Part shown: piece by piece, positions 52,901-62,442 of the stretch | Numbering within the stretch: the first letter of the stretch is position 1 | How the letters are laid out: the number at the start of each line of letters is the position of its first letter | NCBI RefSeq assembly: GCF_039544205.1 | Contig: NZ_BAABLF010000007.1 | Span: 62,001 to 126,000 of the forward strand | Direction: 5' to 3' | DNA length: 64,000 nt | Source of the DNA: Ferrimonas gelatinilytica | GTDB lineage: Bacteria > Pseudomonadota > Gammaproteobacteria > Enterobacterales > Shewanellaceae | Program-made: the position numbers and the translations under genes | Notes under the pieces: model-generated | Databases searched by the model: none | What the model saw: the letters and a program-made list of their open reading frames with translations, nothing else | Told to the model about the DNA's origin: nothing

Positions 52901-53938
52901 TCAGAAACGGTAACGCATACCGATGGTGAAGGTGTTGTCGTCACGGTCACCGGCATCATCGTGGCTGGCGTCGTAGTAGGCGTAGTGGCCGTACAGGTAG
53001 GCGGCCTTGGTGAGGTGGTACTCGGCACCCACGGTGTAGTTAATCACTTCGGCGCCGCTGCCTTGTTGCATATCCTCGCCGGCGTCGTCGTAAGCGTTTT
53101 TGGCAAACTTACCCAGGCCGGATTCGTCGTAGCCGACTTGGGCTTTGATGTTCCAGTCGTTGAGTCGGTACTGGGCAGAGACCATGTAACCCTGACCGGA
53201 AAGGTCGCCTTTCTCAGAGTCCTGGAACAGGCCGCCGAGCTTCAGGTCGCCCAGTTTGTAGGTGACGACGACTCGCGCCGATTCCAGCCCGTTCAAGCCA
53301 TCGGCGTAAGCCAGTCCCACGTAGTAGGGCTGCTTGGCCATCGCTTTGTCACCGAAGCCGACGCTGACGGCGTAATTGTTACCGTCGTACATCTTGGCGT
53401 TCTCTTCGCTGCCGCGGAAGTCGTCCTCCAGCAGGTAGGTGACCCCGAATTGGAAGATACCGTAGCGGTTGGAGTTGAAGGTGACGCTGTCCCCGAAGCG
53501 GTCCTGGCCAACGAAGAGGCGATCCAGGTCGGCGTTGAGGTTACCGAAGGCGTCGACGCCGCCTTCACTGCCCTTGAACACGGTGTCGTTTCGACCAAAC
53601 AGCACCTGACCAAAGTTGCCGCCCAATCCAAAGTAGGTATTACGGCTGTTGAATGGGTCTGCGCCCTTGGACTGGTCTTCGCCATTCACCCCCACTTCCG
53701 CCTTGTAGAGGATCTGCAGGCCGGCTGCAATATCGTAGGCTCCCTTGATACCGACATTGGTGAAGTTATTTTCCAGCCCCAGGCCGTCGTTCATACCCGG
53801 GTTGGTGGTCAGCCCCTTGTCGGATTGGGTCAGGGCCATGTTGATGTCTCCGTAGAAGACGGGACCATCGGCCAATACGTGGGTGGAAACCCCGGCCAGC
53901 AGGGTGGCGACGGCGATGGAAACGAAACGTGGTTTCAT
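52901..53938 (-). CDS. general porin
   Basis: This 345-residue trimeric-type porin starts with a signal peptide (MKPRFVSIAVATLLAGVSTHVLA) and ends TIGMRYRF, the terminal aromatic. Strand pattern and FGLGGNFGQVLFGRND (constriction/eyelet region) fit the OmpC/Gram-negative porin fold. Upstream gap 53939-54260 probably contains its promoter. Confidence 0.88.
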   Translation of the reverse strand: MKPRFVSIAVATLLAGVSTHVLADGPVFYGDINMALTQSDKGLTTNPGMNDGLGLENNFTNVGIKGAYDIAAGLQILYKAEVGVNGEDQSKGADPFNSRNTYFGLGGNFGQVLFGRNDTVFKGSEGGVDAFGNLNADLDRLFVGQDRFGDSVTFNSNRYGIFQFGVTYLLEDDFRGSEENAKMYDGNNYAVSVGFGDKAMAKQPYYVGLAYADGLNGLESARVVVTYKLGDLKLGGLFQDSEKGDLSGQGYMVSAQYRLNDWNIKAQVGYDESGLGKFAKNAYDDAGEDMQQGSGAEVINYTVGAEYHLTKAAYLYGHYAYYDASHDDAGDRDDNTFTIGMRYRF

Positions 53939-54260
53939 ACGGCTTATCCTCTGTGTACTGCCTGTCGTTCGCTATCGAACTGATGAAAATCCCTTTGCAA
54001 GCAATCCTTTATAGTGCTCGCTTTGAAAAACTTTGAAGTCGGCCGGATTCTTTCATAGCTGCGCTGACGCTGTAACTCGATGGCGCCTGATTTTTTGACC
54101 TTCGTCACGTTTATTGGGGTGTTTTTGTAATGAGGATGATTCGAACTGGTTACACCCTCTGGGTGGGCGGGTTGGAATGGCCTGATCGGCACCCGGTCCG
54201 GTTTGGCCGCCTGAGGCGAACTGGTATAATCGCCGCCTTTCCTTCACCAAGAGATCCAAG
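53939..54260. other. intergenic region between porin and tcdA
   Basis: The 322 bases hold the divergent promoters. An AT-rich stretch at 53985-54035 is the likely porin control region. No specific operator is recognised. Confidence 0.4.
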
Positions 54261-55073
54261 ATGAACGACGCATACCTGCAACGCTTCGGCGGCATTGGCC
54301 GCCTGTACGGTGCCGAGGCCCTGGCATACTTTGCAAAGGCCCACGTCTGCGTGGTGGGGATCGGCGGGGTCGGTACCTGGGTGGCGGAGTCCCTGGCCCG
54401 CTCCGGCATCGGTCAGATCACCCTGATCGACTTGGATGACATCTGCACCACCAACACCAACCGGCAGATCCACGCCCTGAAAGACACGGTGGGGCAATCT
54501 AAGGTGGCGGTGATGGCTGAGCGGATCCGTGCCATCAACCCCGACTGCCGGGTGAACGAGGTGGAGGAGTTTGTCGATCTCGATAACCTGGATGAGGTGC
54601 TGCCGGCGGCGCTGGATTACCTTGTGGACTGCATCGATGCGGTGAAACCCAAGGCTGCGCTGATCGCCCACTGCAAGCGGCGTAAGATCCGCATTGTCAG
54701 TGTCGGTGGGGCAGGTGGGCAGCTCGATCCCACCCGGGTACAGGTTGCGGACCTCTCCAAGACCTACCAGGATCCCCTGGCGGCGAAGGTGAGAAACCTG
54801 CTGCGACGGGAGTACGGCTTCAGTAAGAACCCGAAGCGTCGCTTCCAGGTGGAGTGCGTCTTCTCCGACGAACCACTGCGCTATCCCGGCAGCGATGGGG
54901 AGGTCTGCATGACCAAGTCAGACGCCCAGGGTCCCAAGGCGATGGATTGTGCCAGCGGCTTTGGCGCCGTCACCCACCTTACTGGCACCTTCGGTTTTGT
55001 CGCCGCCAGCCGGGTACTGCTGAAGCTCAGCGAAGCCCGGGCCCGGGCGATGACCTCGTCGGGATCAGACTGA
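54261..55073 (+). CDS. tcdA: tRNA threonylcarbamoyladenosine dehydratase TcdA
   Basis: TcdA (CsdL) cyclises t6A37 to ct6A in tRNA using ATP. The 270-residue E1-like protein has GIGGVGTWVAESLARSGIG (nucleotide-binding) and DYLVDCIDAVKPKAALI. csdE and csdA lie convergently downstream, the sulfur relay that works with TcdA in E. coli. Confidence 0.95.
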   Translation: MNDAYLQRFGGIGRLYGAEALAYFAKAHVCVVGIGGVGTWVAESLARSGIGQITLIDLDDICTTNTNRQIHALKDTVGQSKVAVMAERIRAINPDCRVNEVEEFVDLDNLDEVLPAALDYLVDCIDAVKPKAALIAHCKRRKIRIVSVGGAGGQLDPTRVQVADLSKTYQDPLAAKVRNLLRREYGFSKNPKRRFQVECVFSDEPLRYPGSDGEVCMTKSDAQGPKAMDCASGFGAVTHLTGTFGFVAASRVLLKLSEARARAMTSSGSD

Positions 55074-55109
55074 CCGTTTCCCCGGTGTGACTGAATGCCA
55101 TTTCAAGCG

Positions 55110-55553
55110 CTAGGCTGCGTGCTGCCGGATAGCCTGCACCACCGAGTGCAGGCCGGAGGCACGGGAGGGGCTGAGATGATCCGACAGTCCCAGTGCCCGG
55201 AACCAGGGCTCCAGCTCGACCTCGGCCAACTCCCTATTACTCCGGCCGTTGCAGGCGGCCAGTACCAGCACCAGCAAGCCCCGCACAATGCGGGCTTCGG
55301 AGTCCGCCAGGAAGTAGTGGCGACCCTCGATCTGCCGATGGTAGAGCCAGGTGCGACTTTCACAACCGGTCACTTCCGCCTCGGGACTTTGACACTCCGG
55401 TGGCAGTGGTGCCATCCGGCTGCCCAGCTTCATCAACAGGCGGTACCGCCCCTGCCAATGGCCCTGGGCTTGCAGCTCCTGATCCAGCATCTCCCGCGTC
55501 AGGCCCTGCCCCAATGGACTTTGGAGAAAGGTACTGGCATCAGGCATCGTCAT
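55110..55553 (-). CDS. csdE: sulfur acceptor protein CsdE
   Basis: CsdE is a 147-residue SufE-family protein that accepts sulfur from CsdA. The sulfur-accepting cysteine is in PPECQSPEAEV, with a second in VTGCESRTW. It overlaps csdA by 14 bases, so translation is coupled. Confidence 0.92.
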   Translation of the reverse strand: MTMPDASTFLQSPLGQGLTREMLDQELQAQGHWQGRYRLLMKLGSRMAPLPPECQSPEAEVTGCESRTWLYHRQIEGRHYFLADSEARIVRGLLVLVLAACNGRSNRELAEVELEPWFRALGLSDHLSPSRASGLHSVVQAIRQHAA

Positions 55554-56757
55554 AGAGAAACTCCAGATAATCGGTCAGCGCTGCCACTAAGGCGTCGATC
55601 TCGTCGTGATGATTGTAGCCGGCGATGGAGAGGCGGCAGGTGCCCCTGACGCCCAGCAGAGACATCAGCGGTTGGCAGCAGTGATGCCCGCAGCGGACGG
55701 CGATCCCCGCCTGATCGAGCCAGATCCCCACATCCTGATGGTGTTCACCGTCGACGTTAAAGGCCAGGGAGCCGGCGTTGTCTTCGAAGGCACTATACAG
55801 GGTAAGGCCCTCGAGGGATTGGAGCCGCTCCCGGGCGTAACTCAGCAACGCCTGCTCATGGGCGGCGATGGCGCGGCGATCCTGCGCCATTAGCCAGTTT
55901 GCGGCGGCGCCGAGGCCGATCGCCTCGGCGATCGCCGGGGTCCCCGCCTCGAACTTGAAGGGCAGAACATTGAAACTGCTTCGCTCGAAGCTCACGCTCT
56001 GGATCATCTCGCCACCAAACTGGTAGGGCGGCATGGCATCCAGCAGGTCCCGGCGCCCCCAGAGGACGCCGATGCCGGTGGGCCCATACATCTTGTGGCC
56101 CGAGAACGCGTAGAAATCACACCCCAGCGCCTGCAGATCCACAGGTTCATGGGCGACGGCCTGGGCACCGTCGACTACGGTGATCGCGCCGGCAGCCTGC
56201 GCCTTGGGCAGCCAGCGGTCCACGGGGGCCCGGGCGCCCAGCGCATTGCTGATGGCGGTCAAAACCACCACCTGGGGGCCCAGCGCCAGTAACTCGGCGA
56301 AGGCCACTTCATCCAGGCGTCCCTTGCTATCCAGTGGAATCGGCTTGAGGGTGGCACCTGTCCGAGCGGCGGCCTGTTGCCAGGGCACGATGGTGGCGTG
56401 ATGGGCCCAGGCGTCCACCAACACCAGGGCACCCTCATCCAGCACCATCTGCCCTAGGCTGTTTGCCAGCAGGTTCATGCTCTCCGTGGTGCCCCGGGTG
56501 AAGATCACCTCTTCGCTGGCGGGGGCATTGAGAAAACGGGCCAGGGTGTGGCGTGCCCCCTCGAAGGCGCGGGTGGCCCGGGCAGAGAGGCGATGGGCGC
56601 CCCGGTGCACGTTGGCGTTATCCTGCCGGTAAAACTGGGCCATCGCCTCCAGCACCGCCGTCGGCTTATGGGTGGTGGCGGCGTTGTCCAGGTAGATGAG
56701 ATCGTCCCGCGCCAGAGCGGGAAACTGTAGGCGGAAGTCGTACGGATCAAAACTCAT
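55540..56757 (-). CDS. csdA: cysteine desulfurase CsdA
   Basis: CsdA (405 residues) removes sulfur from cysteine. The PLP lysine is in YAFSGHKMYGPTGIG and the persulfide cysteine in AVRCGHHCCQPLM. It works with CsdE and TcdA encoded next door. Confidence 0.95.
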   Translation of the reverse strand: MSFDPYDFRLQFPALARDDLIYLDNAATTHKPTAVLEAMAQFYRQDNANVHRGAHRLSARATRAFEGARHTLARFLNAPASEEVIFTRGTTESMNLLANSLGQMVLDEGALVLVDAWAHHATIVPWQQAAARTGATLKPIPLDSKGRLDEVAFAELLALGPQVVVLTAISNALGARAPVDRWLPKAQAAGAITVVDGAQAVAHEPVDLQALGCDFYAFSGHKMYGPTGIGVLWGRRDLLDAMPPYQFGGEMIQSVSFERSSFNVLPFKFEAGTPAIAEAIGLGAAANWLMAQDRRAIAAHEQALLSYARERLQSLEGLTLYSAFEDNAGSLAFNVDGEHHQDVGIWLDQAGIAVRCGHHCCQPLMSLLGVRGTCRLSIAGYNHHDEIDALVAALTDYLEFLYDDA

Positions 56758-56838
56758 GGTCTGGCCTGAAGGTCTCGGAAAACGGGCGCAGAATGCGCGA
56801 TGTCTTAAGCATATGCAAGCGGCTGAGTCCTAGCAGCA

Positions 56839-57387
56839 TTACCCATTCTGATGGTACAACTCCGGGTGCAGCCAGGGGGCCAGCAGCAGGCAGAGAGTGT
56901 CCCGGTAGATCCCGGTGCGATCCACCAGGTGATCGGTCAGAACGCCGATCGCCCCGCCTTTTTGCTTAATGTTGTGGTCGTTAAACAAACGGTCTATCAG
57001 GGGACCCAGTTCGCCGCCGGCTTCCAGTGCCCTGCCTATGGTTGCCGGCAGGGGCAGGGTGCCACTGCGCCCCACCTGAATTCGTTGTCCATCACTAATG
57101 GCGATGTAGGCGAAGGTCATCGGCTGTCCCTGAATCCGGTCGTAGCCGCCCTCGATGGCCACGTAGAAATCGGCCCCGGGAGCGGCCTGCCGCAGGGCGG
57201 CGAGTCGATTTTCCGCGCCCTGGCGGGTTTCGGCCTCGCTCAGGGGTTGCTCTGCAACGCCACTGGGGACGGCATGGGGCTGAAGTTGCCACTGGTGATC
57301 CCCGAAGGCGGCTTCAAGGGCTTGCTGAGCGGCACGGATCTTCACGGGGTTGCAGGAGGCGATGGCGAGCTGTTTTTGCATGGTCAT
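56839..57387 (-). CDS. yjjX: inosine/xanthosine triphosphatase YjjX
   Basis: YjjX hydrolyses ITP and XTP to keep non-canonical purines out of nucleic acids. The 182 residues start MTMQKQLAIASCNPVKIRAA and include AIEGGYDRIQGQPMTFAY and KQKGGAIGVLTDHLVDRTG. A downstream ATG (residue 3) is an alternative start. Divergent from the TSUP gene. Confidence 0.92.
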   Translation of the reverse strand: MTMQKQLAIASCNPVKIRAAQQALEAAFGDHQWQLQPHAVPSGVAEQPLSEAETRQGAENRLAALRQAAPGADFYVAIEGGYDRIQGQPMTFAYIAISDGQRIQVGRSGTLPLPATIGRALEAGGELGPLIDRLFNDHNIKQKGGAIGVLTDHLVDRTGIYRDTLCLLLAPWLHPELYHQNG

Positions 57388-57470
57388 GAATTGGCGATAG
57401 GTTTGAGGTTGTTATTCTGCCACGGGGGCTGAGAGAATAGGGGCTTTCTTATTCTGACTGATTCAAACCT

Positions 57471-58259
57471 ATGCTGACGTTGTTGTTGTATCTGGTGCTT
57501 GGCGCGGTAGCCGGCGTGCTCTCGGGCCTGTTTGGTATTGGCGGTGGCCTGGTGATTGTGCCGGTGCTGATCACCACCTTCGGGGTGTTGAAAATGCCCG
57601 GTGAGATTGCGGTCCACATGGCCATCGGTACCTCTTTGGCCACCATTGTCGTGACCTCCTTGAGCGCCATCTACAACCACAACCGCCGAGGCAACGTGGA
57701 CTGGAGCGTGGTTAAGCGATTGGTGCCCGGGGTTCTGATAGGTGCCTATATCGGTGGTTTCCTGGCGGATCGCTTCCCGGCCCAGTTGTTGGAAAACCTG
57801 CTGGCGATCTTCTTGATCGCGGTGGCCCTGCAGATGCTGTTCGGGGTCAAGCCCCATCCTGACCGTCGCCTGCCGGGGCCCGCGGGGATTTTCGCCAGCG
57901 GGGGGGTGATCGGTACCCTGTCGGCGCTGTTCGGTATTGGCGGCGCCACCTTGAGCGTACCCTACCTGCGCTGGTGTTCCCTGGCGATGAACAAGGCGGT
58001 GGGTACCTCAGCAACCCTGGCCCTCCCGGTGGCGCTGGGGGGCGTCACTAGTTACATCATCAATGGCTGGGATAACCTGGCCCTGCCTGAGTGGACGCTG
58101 GGTTACGTCTACCTGCCGGCCTTTTTCGGTATTGTCGTTGCCAGCACCCAGTTTGTTCGCTTTGGCGCGGCCCTCGGGGCCAAGCTCTCCACCGTGATCC
58201 TGCAGCGCTCCTTCGCCCTTTTCCTGCTCTGCCTGGGAGGCCGGCTGCTGCTGACGTAA
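57471..58259 (+). CDS. TSUP-family transporter (TauE/SafE-like)
   Basis: This 262-residue protein has eight hydrophobic helices in two homologous halves; each begins with the family signature, LFGIGGGLVIVP and LFGIGGATLSVP. The family exports sulfite, sulfoacetate or related anions. The substrate is not determined here. A terminator follows. Confidence 0.88.
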   Translation: MLTLLLYLVLGAVAGVLSGLFGIGGGLVIVPVLITTFGVLKMPGEIAVHMAIGTSLATIVVTSLSAIYNHNRRGNVDWSVVKRLVPGVLIGAYIGGFLADRFPAQLLENLLAIFLIAVALQMLFGVKPHPDRRLPGPAGIFASGGVIGTLSALFGIGGATLSVPYLRWCSLAMNKAVGTSATLALPVALGGVTSYIINGWDNLALPEWTLGYVYLPAFFGIVVASTQFVRFGAALGAKLSTVILQRSFALFLLCLGGRLLLT

Positions 58260-58296
58260 CGTACCGAGCGTCATACCCCAACCTCTTGAGCGTTTC

Positions 58297-58325
58297 AGGG
58301 CCACTCTCCAGTGGCCCTGTTTCGT
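58297..58325 (+). terminator. terminator after the TSUP gene
   Basis: The stem CAGGGCCACT / AGTGGCCCTG with a CTCC loop, followed by TTTCGTT. Good stem, short T run. Confidence 0.75.
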
Positions 58326-58722
58326 TGTTCTATGGGCCATGAAGGCTGGCCGATGGCGGAACGCTTCAGTGATGGCCATGTCATTGACGCTCGAAGATCA
58401 ACTCGCGGGCAGTCTGGGTGTGTGGGTTATCTGTCCCGTGAACCCATGTTTTTGCCGCGATGCACCGGGATAGCCCCGGCGTGACACCCTGGTGAGTGAG
58501 GTTCATAGCGGTGATGAGAGGGGGACGCCCAGCCTGGTGTGATCCGGCCCCGGAAAGATGGGTAAATAGGTATGACCAATGTGATCACACTTTGGAATTT
58601 TGCTCGCGACTGTGATCTGTGTCGTTTTTGGTGGCTTCCGGCGTGACTTGAATCACGTTCTTGCCCGCGGAACTCACTATGCTAGCCGCCATTAACTTGA
58701 ACTCACTTTGGATGATTCCACT
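58326..58722. other. long 5' region of sdaC
   Basis: About 400 bases without a gene. The downstream half carries a CRP-like site and a probable promoter (58642-58683). The upstream half shows no recognised riboswitch. Confidence 0.5.
58642..58683 (+). promoter_or_regulatory. CRP-like site and -10 of sdaC
   Basis: CGTGA-CTTGAA-TCACG at 58642-58657 matches the CRP palindrome TGTGA-N6-TCACA except in the outer bases. A -10 TATGCT at 58678-58683 puts the start near 58690, so the site is centred about 40-41 bases upstream, the class II activator position. The -35 is poor, as expected for an activated promoter. Confidence 0.55.
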
Positions 58723-59997
58723 ATGCAGCACAACACCACTGCAACTGCCGCCGATGTCAAAGCGGCCAGCTTCACCAAGCAAGATATGGTCTGGTCCCTT
58801 TCCATGTTCGGCACCGCCGTCGGAGCCGGTGTCCTCTTCCTGCCCATTCGGGCAGGTTTGGAGGGGTTCTGGCCGCTGATTATCATCGCGATGCTGGTTG
58901 GCCCCATGACCTACCTGTCGCACCGTGCCCTGGCCCGTTTCGTGCTGTCCTCCAAGCAGAAGAACGCGGACATCACCGAGGTGGTGGAGGAGCATTTCGG
59001 TAAAGCGGCGGGGATGCTGATCACCTTCCTGTATTTCTTCGCCATCTACCCCATCGTGCTGATCTACGGCAATGCCATCACCAACACCATCGACTCCTTC
59101 ATGGTGCACCAGTTGGGGATGGAGGCCATTCCGCGCTGGTTGCTGTCCGGCGTCCTGGTGGCGATGATGATGAGCGTGATGATCCTGGGCCAGCGCCTGA
59201 TGCTTAAGGTCACCGAGATGCTGGTGTACCCGCTGGTGTTCATCCTTTTTGGCATGTCCGTTTACCTGATTCCGAGCTGGTCTCTGGATGCCCTGAGCTT
59301 CTCTGCGGCCCCCTCCATGAGCGGCATGATGATGGCGGTTTACCTGACCATTCCGATGCTGATCTTCTCTTTCAACCACAGCCCGGCGGTCTCCTCTATG
59401 GCGCTGGCGCAGCGCGAAGCGCACGGCAAAGACGCCGTCGCCAAGTCCGACATGATTCTAAAGCGTGCCTCCTTCATGCTGCTGGGCTTCGTGATGTTCT
59501 TCGTGTTCTCCTGCGTCCTGGCACTCTCTCCGGCGCAGCTGGCGGAGGCCAAAGAGATGAACCTGCCGATCCTGAGCTACCTGGCGAACCAGCATGACTC
59601 CATGTTGATCTCCCTGCTGGGTCCGCTGGTGGCTTTCCTGGCGATCTTCTCCTCCTTCTTCGGTCACTATCTGGGTGCCAAAGAGGGTCTGGCCGGTATC
59701 GCCAAGAAAGCGGCACCGCAAGCGGTGAACCGTTTAGGCGACAAGAACTTCAACCGTCTGCTAGTGGCTTTCTTCTTCCTGACCGTCTGGGGTGTTGCCA
59801 TCATTAACCCTTCAGTGCTGGGCATGATTGAGGCTCTGGGTGCGCCCTTCATCGCGGCCATCCTGTTCCTGATGCCGATGTTCGCCATCAAGAAGGTACC
59901 GGCGATGAAGAAGTACAGCGGGAAACTCTCCAACGTCTTCGTGACCGTGATGGGCCTGGTGGCGATCTCCGCCATCGTCCGTGACCTGCTGTTCTGA
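58723..59997 (+). CDS. sdaC: HAAAP-family serine transporter
   Basis: This 424-residue permease has about eleven transmembrane helices. FGTAVGAGVLFLPIRAG is the substrate/ion-binding first helix of the SdaC/YhaO type. Upstream of sdaA, it is probably the serine-proton symporter. I chose ATG 58723; an in-frame TTG at 58708 adds five residues. Confidence 0.88.
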   Translation: MQHNTTATAADVKAASFTKQDMVWSLSMFGTAVGAGVLFLPIRAGLEGFWPLIIIAMLVGPMTYLSHRALARFVLSSKQKNADITEVVEEHFGKAAGMLITFLYFFAIYPIVLIYGNAITNTIDSFMVHQLGMEAIPRWLLSGVLVAMMMSVMILGQRLMLKVTEMLVYPLVFILFGMSVYLIPSWSLDALSFSAAPSMSGMMMAVYLTIPMLIFSFNHSPAVSSMALAQREAHGKDAVAKSDMILKRASFMLLGFVMFFVFSCVLALSPAQLAEAKEMNLPILSYLANQHDSMLISLLGPLVAFLAIFSSFFGHYLGAKEGLAGIAKKAAPQAVNRLGDKNFNRLLVAFFFLTVWGVAIINPSVLGMIEALGAPFIAAILFLMPMFAIKKVPAMKKYSGKLSNVFVTVMGLVAISAIVRDLLF

Positions 59998-60014
59998 TCC
60001 CGATAAGGACTGCC

Positions 60015-60040
60015 AAGCCGGAGTTTGCACTCCGGCTTTG
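60015..60040 (+). terminator. weak terminator or attenuator between sdaC and sdaA
   Basis: The stem AAGCCGGAGT / ACTCCGGCTT has no proper T run. It may only reduce sdaA expression relative to sdaC. Confidence 0.5.
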
Positions 60041-60077
60041 GTGCTTTTCCCGATGCTTTAGCTCCTAGGAAATACTG

Positions 60078-61442
60078 ATGTTCAGTGTATTTGAGATCTT
60101 TAAGGTGGGCGTTGGCCCCTCCAGCTCCCACACCGTGGGGCCGATGAAGGCGGCCAAGCAGTTTATCGATGATCTGCGGGCTCACGGCCAACTGCGGGAC
60201 GTCACCCGCATCGGTGTGGATATCTACGGTTCCCTGTCGCTGACGGGCAAGGGCCACCATACCGATATCGCCATTATCATGGGCCTGGCGGGCAACAGCC
60301 CAGAAACGGTGGATATCGATGGCATCCCTGGCTTCATCGAGCGGGTGGAGCAGACCGAACGCCTGCCGGTAGGGATGCACTGCCATACCGTCGACTTCCC
60401 CAGAGGTTCCGTGGTGTTTCATGAGGAGACCCTGCCGCTGCATGAAAACGGCATGTCGATCCATGCCTATAGGGGTGAGGAGAAGATCTACTCCAAGACC
60501 TACTACTCCACCGGTGGTGGTTTCGTGGTCGATGAGGAGAACTTCGGCCAGCCGGACAGCAATCTCAAGCCTCTGCCTTACGCCTTCACCGATGCGGAGT
60601 CGATGCTGGCGCTGACCGCCAAGACCGGCATGAGCATCAGCTCGCTGATGATGCACAATGAGCGCGCCTACAACAGCGAAGCCGCCATCTACGAGGGGTT
60701 TGGCCAGATCTGGCAGGTGATGCGCGACTGCATCGATCGCGGTTGTGCCGCCGAGGGGCTGTTGGCGGGACCGCTCAGGGTTCCACGTCGCGCCGCGGCG
60801 CTGCACCGTCAGCTGGTGGCCAATGAGCGCACCTGCAACGATCCCATGGCAATCATTGACTGGGTCAATATGTTCGCCCTGGCGGCTTCGGAAGAGAACG
60901 CCGCCGGGGGCCGGGTGGTCACCGCACCGACCAACGGCGCGGCGGGGATCATCCCGGCGGTCCTGGCGTATTACGACAAGTTTATCGAGAAGGTGGGCGA
61001 GAAGCAGTACAGCAAGTTTTACCTGGCAGCGGGGGCGATCGGGACCCTATACAAGATGAACGCATCCATCTCTGGAGCCGAAGTGGGCTGCCAGGGGGAG
61101 GTGGGGGTCGCCGCTTCCATGGCGGCCGGTGGGCTGGCGGAGCTGATGGGCGCCAGCCCGGCGCAGGTCTGCATCGCTGCGGAGATCGCCATGGAGCATC
61201 ACCTGGGACTGACCTGTGATCCCGTGGCGGGTCAGGTGCAGGTGCCCTGTATCGAGCGTAACGCCATTGCTGCCGTCAAGGCGATCAACTCCACCCGTAT
61301 GGCGATGCGTCGTAACTCCGATCCCTGTGTATCGCTGGATAAGGTGATCGCCACCATGTACGAAACCGGCAAGGATATGCACCCCAAGTACCGGGAGACC
61401 TCCCGGGGCGGCTTGGCTATCAAGGTGCTGAACGTCTGCTGA
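60078..61442 (+). CDS. sdaA: L-serine ammonia-lyase SdaA, iron-sulfur type
   Basis: SdaA deaminates serine to pyruvate and ammonia with a [4Fe-4S] cluster. The 454 residues include VGPSSSHTVGPMKAAKQF, ANMFALAASEENAAGGRV-like binding residues, GCQGEVGVAASMAAGG and LTCDPVAGQVQVPCIERN (cluster cysteines). It pairs with the SdaC transporter. Confidence 0.95.
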   Translation: MFSVFEIFKVGVGPSSSHTVGPMKAAKQFIDDLRAHGQLRDVTRIGVDIYGSLSLTGKGHHTDIAIIMGLAGNSPETVDIDGIPGFIERVEQTERLPVGMHCHTVDFPRGSVVFHEETLPLHENGMSIHAYRGEEKIYSKTYYSTGGGFVVDEENFGQPDSNLKPLPYAFTDAESMLALTAKTGMSISSLMMHNERAYNSEAAIYEGFGQIWQVMRDCIDRGCAAEGLLAGPLRVPRRAAALHRQLVANERTCNDPMAIIDWVNMFALAASEENAAGGRVVTAPTNGAAGIIPAVLAYYDKFIEKVGEKQYSKFYLAAGAIGTLYKMNASISGAEVGCQGEVGVAASMAAGGLAELMGASPAQVCIAAEIAMEHHLGLTCDPVAGQVQVPCIERNAIAAVKAINSTRMAMRRNSDPCVSLDKVIATMYETGKDMHPKYRETSRGGLAIKVLNVC

Positions 61443-61471
61443 GGCTCACCAGTCCGCGCACATGACACCCC

Positions 61472-61497
61472 AAAGGCCCTGTTGAGGGCCTTTTTTC
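61472..61497 (+). terminator. sdaA terminator
   Basis: AAAGGCCCT gttg AGGGCCTTTTTT begins 30 bases after the sdaA stop. Confidence 0.88.
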
Positions 61498-61695
61498 CGT
61501 CTGCCTGAGCAGCGTGAACTGTTGGCGATAAGGGGACCCGTCGGTGTCGACGTGAGACGTCCTGACCCGCAGCTTAAATCCGATGTGAGAGAGGGGCCGA
61601 TCTTGTTTCGCTGCGCTGCAGGGCCGGGTTCTCCCTTCTCTTGGGACGCAGGATTGGTTAGGGTGCTTAACATGGAACCCAATGAGGAAAAAGTG

Positions 61696-61968
61696 ATGTT
61701 AAACCCGATGTTTAGCCGCAGAGTCTTGCTGTTGTTGGCGATTGAGCGGCTGGAGCGCCCCTCGGTGCCAGCGCTGATGGCGGACCTGGGTTGGCCGCGA
61801 CGAACCATTCAGGACATCATCAAGGCCCTGCCGGGTTTTGGCGTGGAGTTGGAGTTTGTCGAGGACGGGGTGCGTCATAACGACGGCTACTACCAGATCC
61901 AAAACTGGGGTGGAATCGATCGCCACTGGGCCAAAACTCAGGAAGTCGCACTCAACGCCTCACTCTAG
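61696..61968 (+). CDS. small winged-helix DNA-binding-like protein
   Basis: This 90-residue protein starts at ATG 61696 (GAGG 8 bases up; ATG 61672 is an in-frame alternative). SRRVLLLLAIERLERPSVPALMADLGWPRRTIQDIIKAL is a helix-turn-helix, followed by a basic/aromatic wing (GYYQIQNWGGIDRHW). It could be a small regulator. Targets are unknown. Confidence 0.65.
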   Translation: MLNPMFSRRVLLLLAIERLERPSVPALMADLGWPRRTIQDIIKALPGFGVELEFVEDGVRHNDGYYQIQNWGGIDRHWAKTQEVALNASL

Positions 61969-62122
61969 GATTCAGGCCGTCCCCTTCGGGAAGGTAGGAG
62001 CGTGATCTGGTTAAAACTTTGCCAATGATTCCAGCGGTTTTTCTGGGTGGCCAGGGGGCCATCGGGATAGATTGAGTCACTGTCGCCTGGCGGCACCTTC
62101 AATCTCCTATCAGGGAATGGCA

Positions 62123-62215
62123 ATGAGTAAAAAGAGTAGAAGCGTTGATGGCATTACCGCTGTTATTTTCGGCGGTCTGAGCATGTCTCTCTATGTTATC
62201 GTTCAGGCGTTTTAA
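62123..62215 (+). CDS. 30-residue single-pass membrane peptide
   Basis: A 31-codon frame (ATG 62123 to TAA 62215) encodes a basic start (MSKKSRSVDG) followed by a hydrophobic helix (ITAVIFGGLSMSLYVIVQAF). CAGGGA lies about 9 bases upstream and a strong terminator follows 14 bases after the stop, so it looks like a real, separately transcribed gene. The family is not recognised. Confidence 0.55.
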   Translation: MSKKSRSVDGITAVIFGGLSMSLYVIVQAF

Positions 62216-62228
62216 TTGCGCCGAATTA

Positions 62229-62259
62229 GAAAAGCCGAACCCTTGGGTTCGGCTTTTTG
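62229..62259 (+). terminator. terminator of the small peptide gene
   Basis: AAAAGCCGAACCC tt GGGTTCGGCTTTTT, a near-perfect stem with a T run. Confidence 0.9.
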
Positions 62260-62343
62260 CTTCCTGGCCATGAAAAAGCGAAATAGCCGCTCCTAAATAC
62301 GCTTCACGTTTGTATAAGCCCAGAAGCTTCTTGCTTGGCTCCG

Positions 62344-62378
62344 GCTCTTAAGAACGAGGTCCGAGTTCCTAAGAGCGC
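62344..62378. repeat. inverted repeat of heptamer-like units
   Basis: GCTCTTAAGAAC (62344-62355) and GTTCCTAAGAGC (62365-62376) form an imperfect dyad (one mismatch) that divides into 7-base units and shares GTTCCTA with the array at 49667-49708. Confidence 0.5.
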
Positions 62379-62442
62379 CGTGCCCCACTGCGCTCAGTAA
62401 TCTCCAAGGCAGGCGGGAGTTGGCACCATTTGGAACAGTTAG

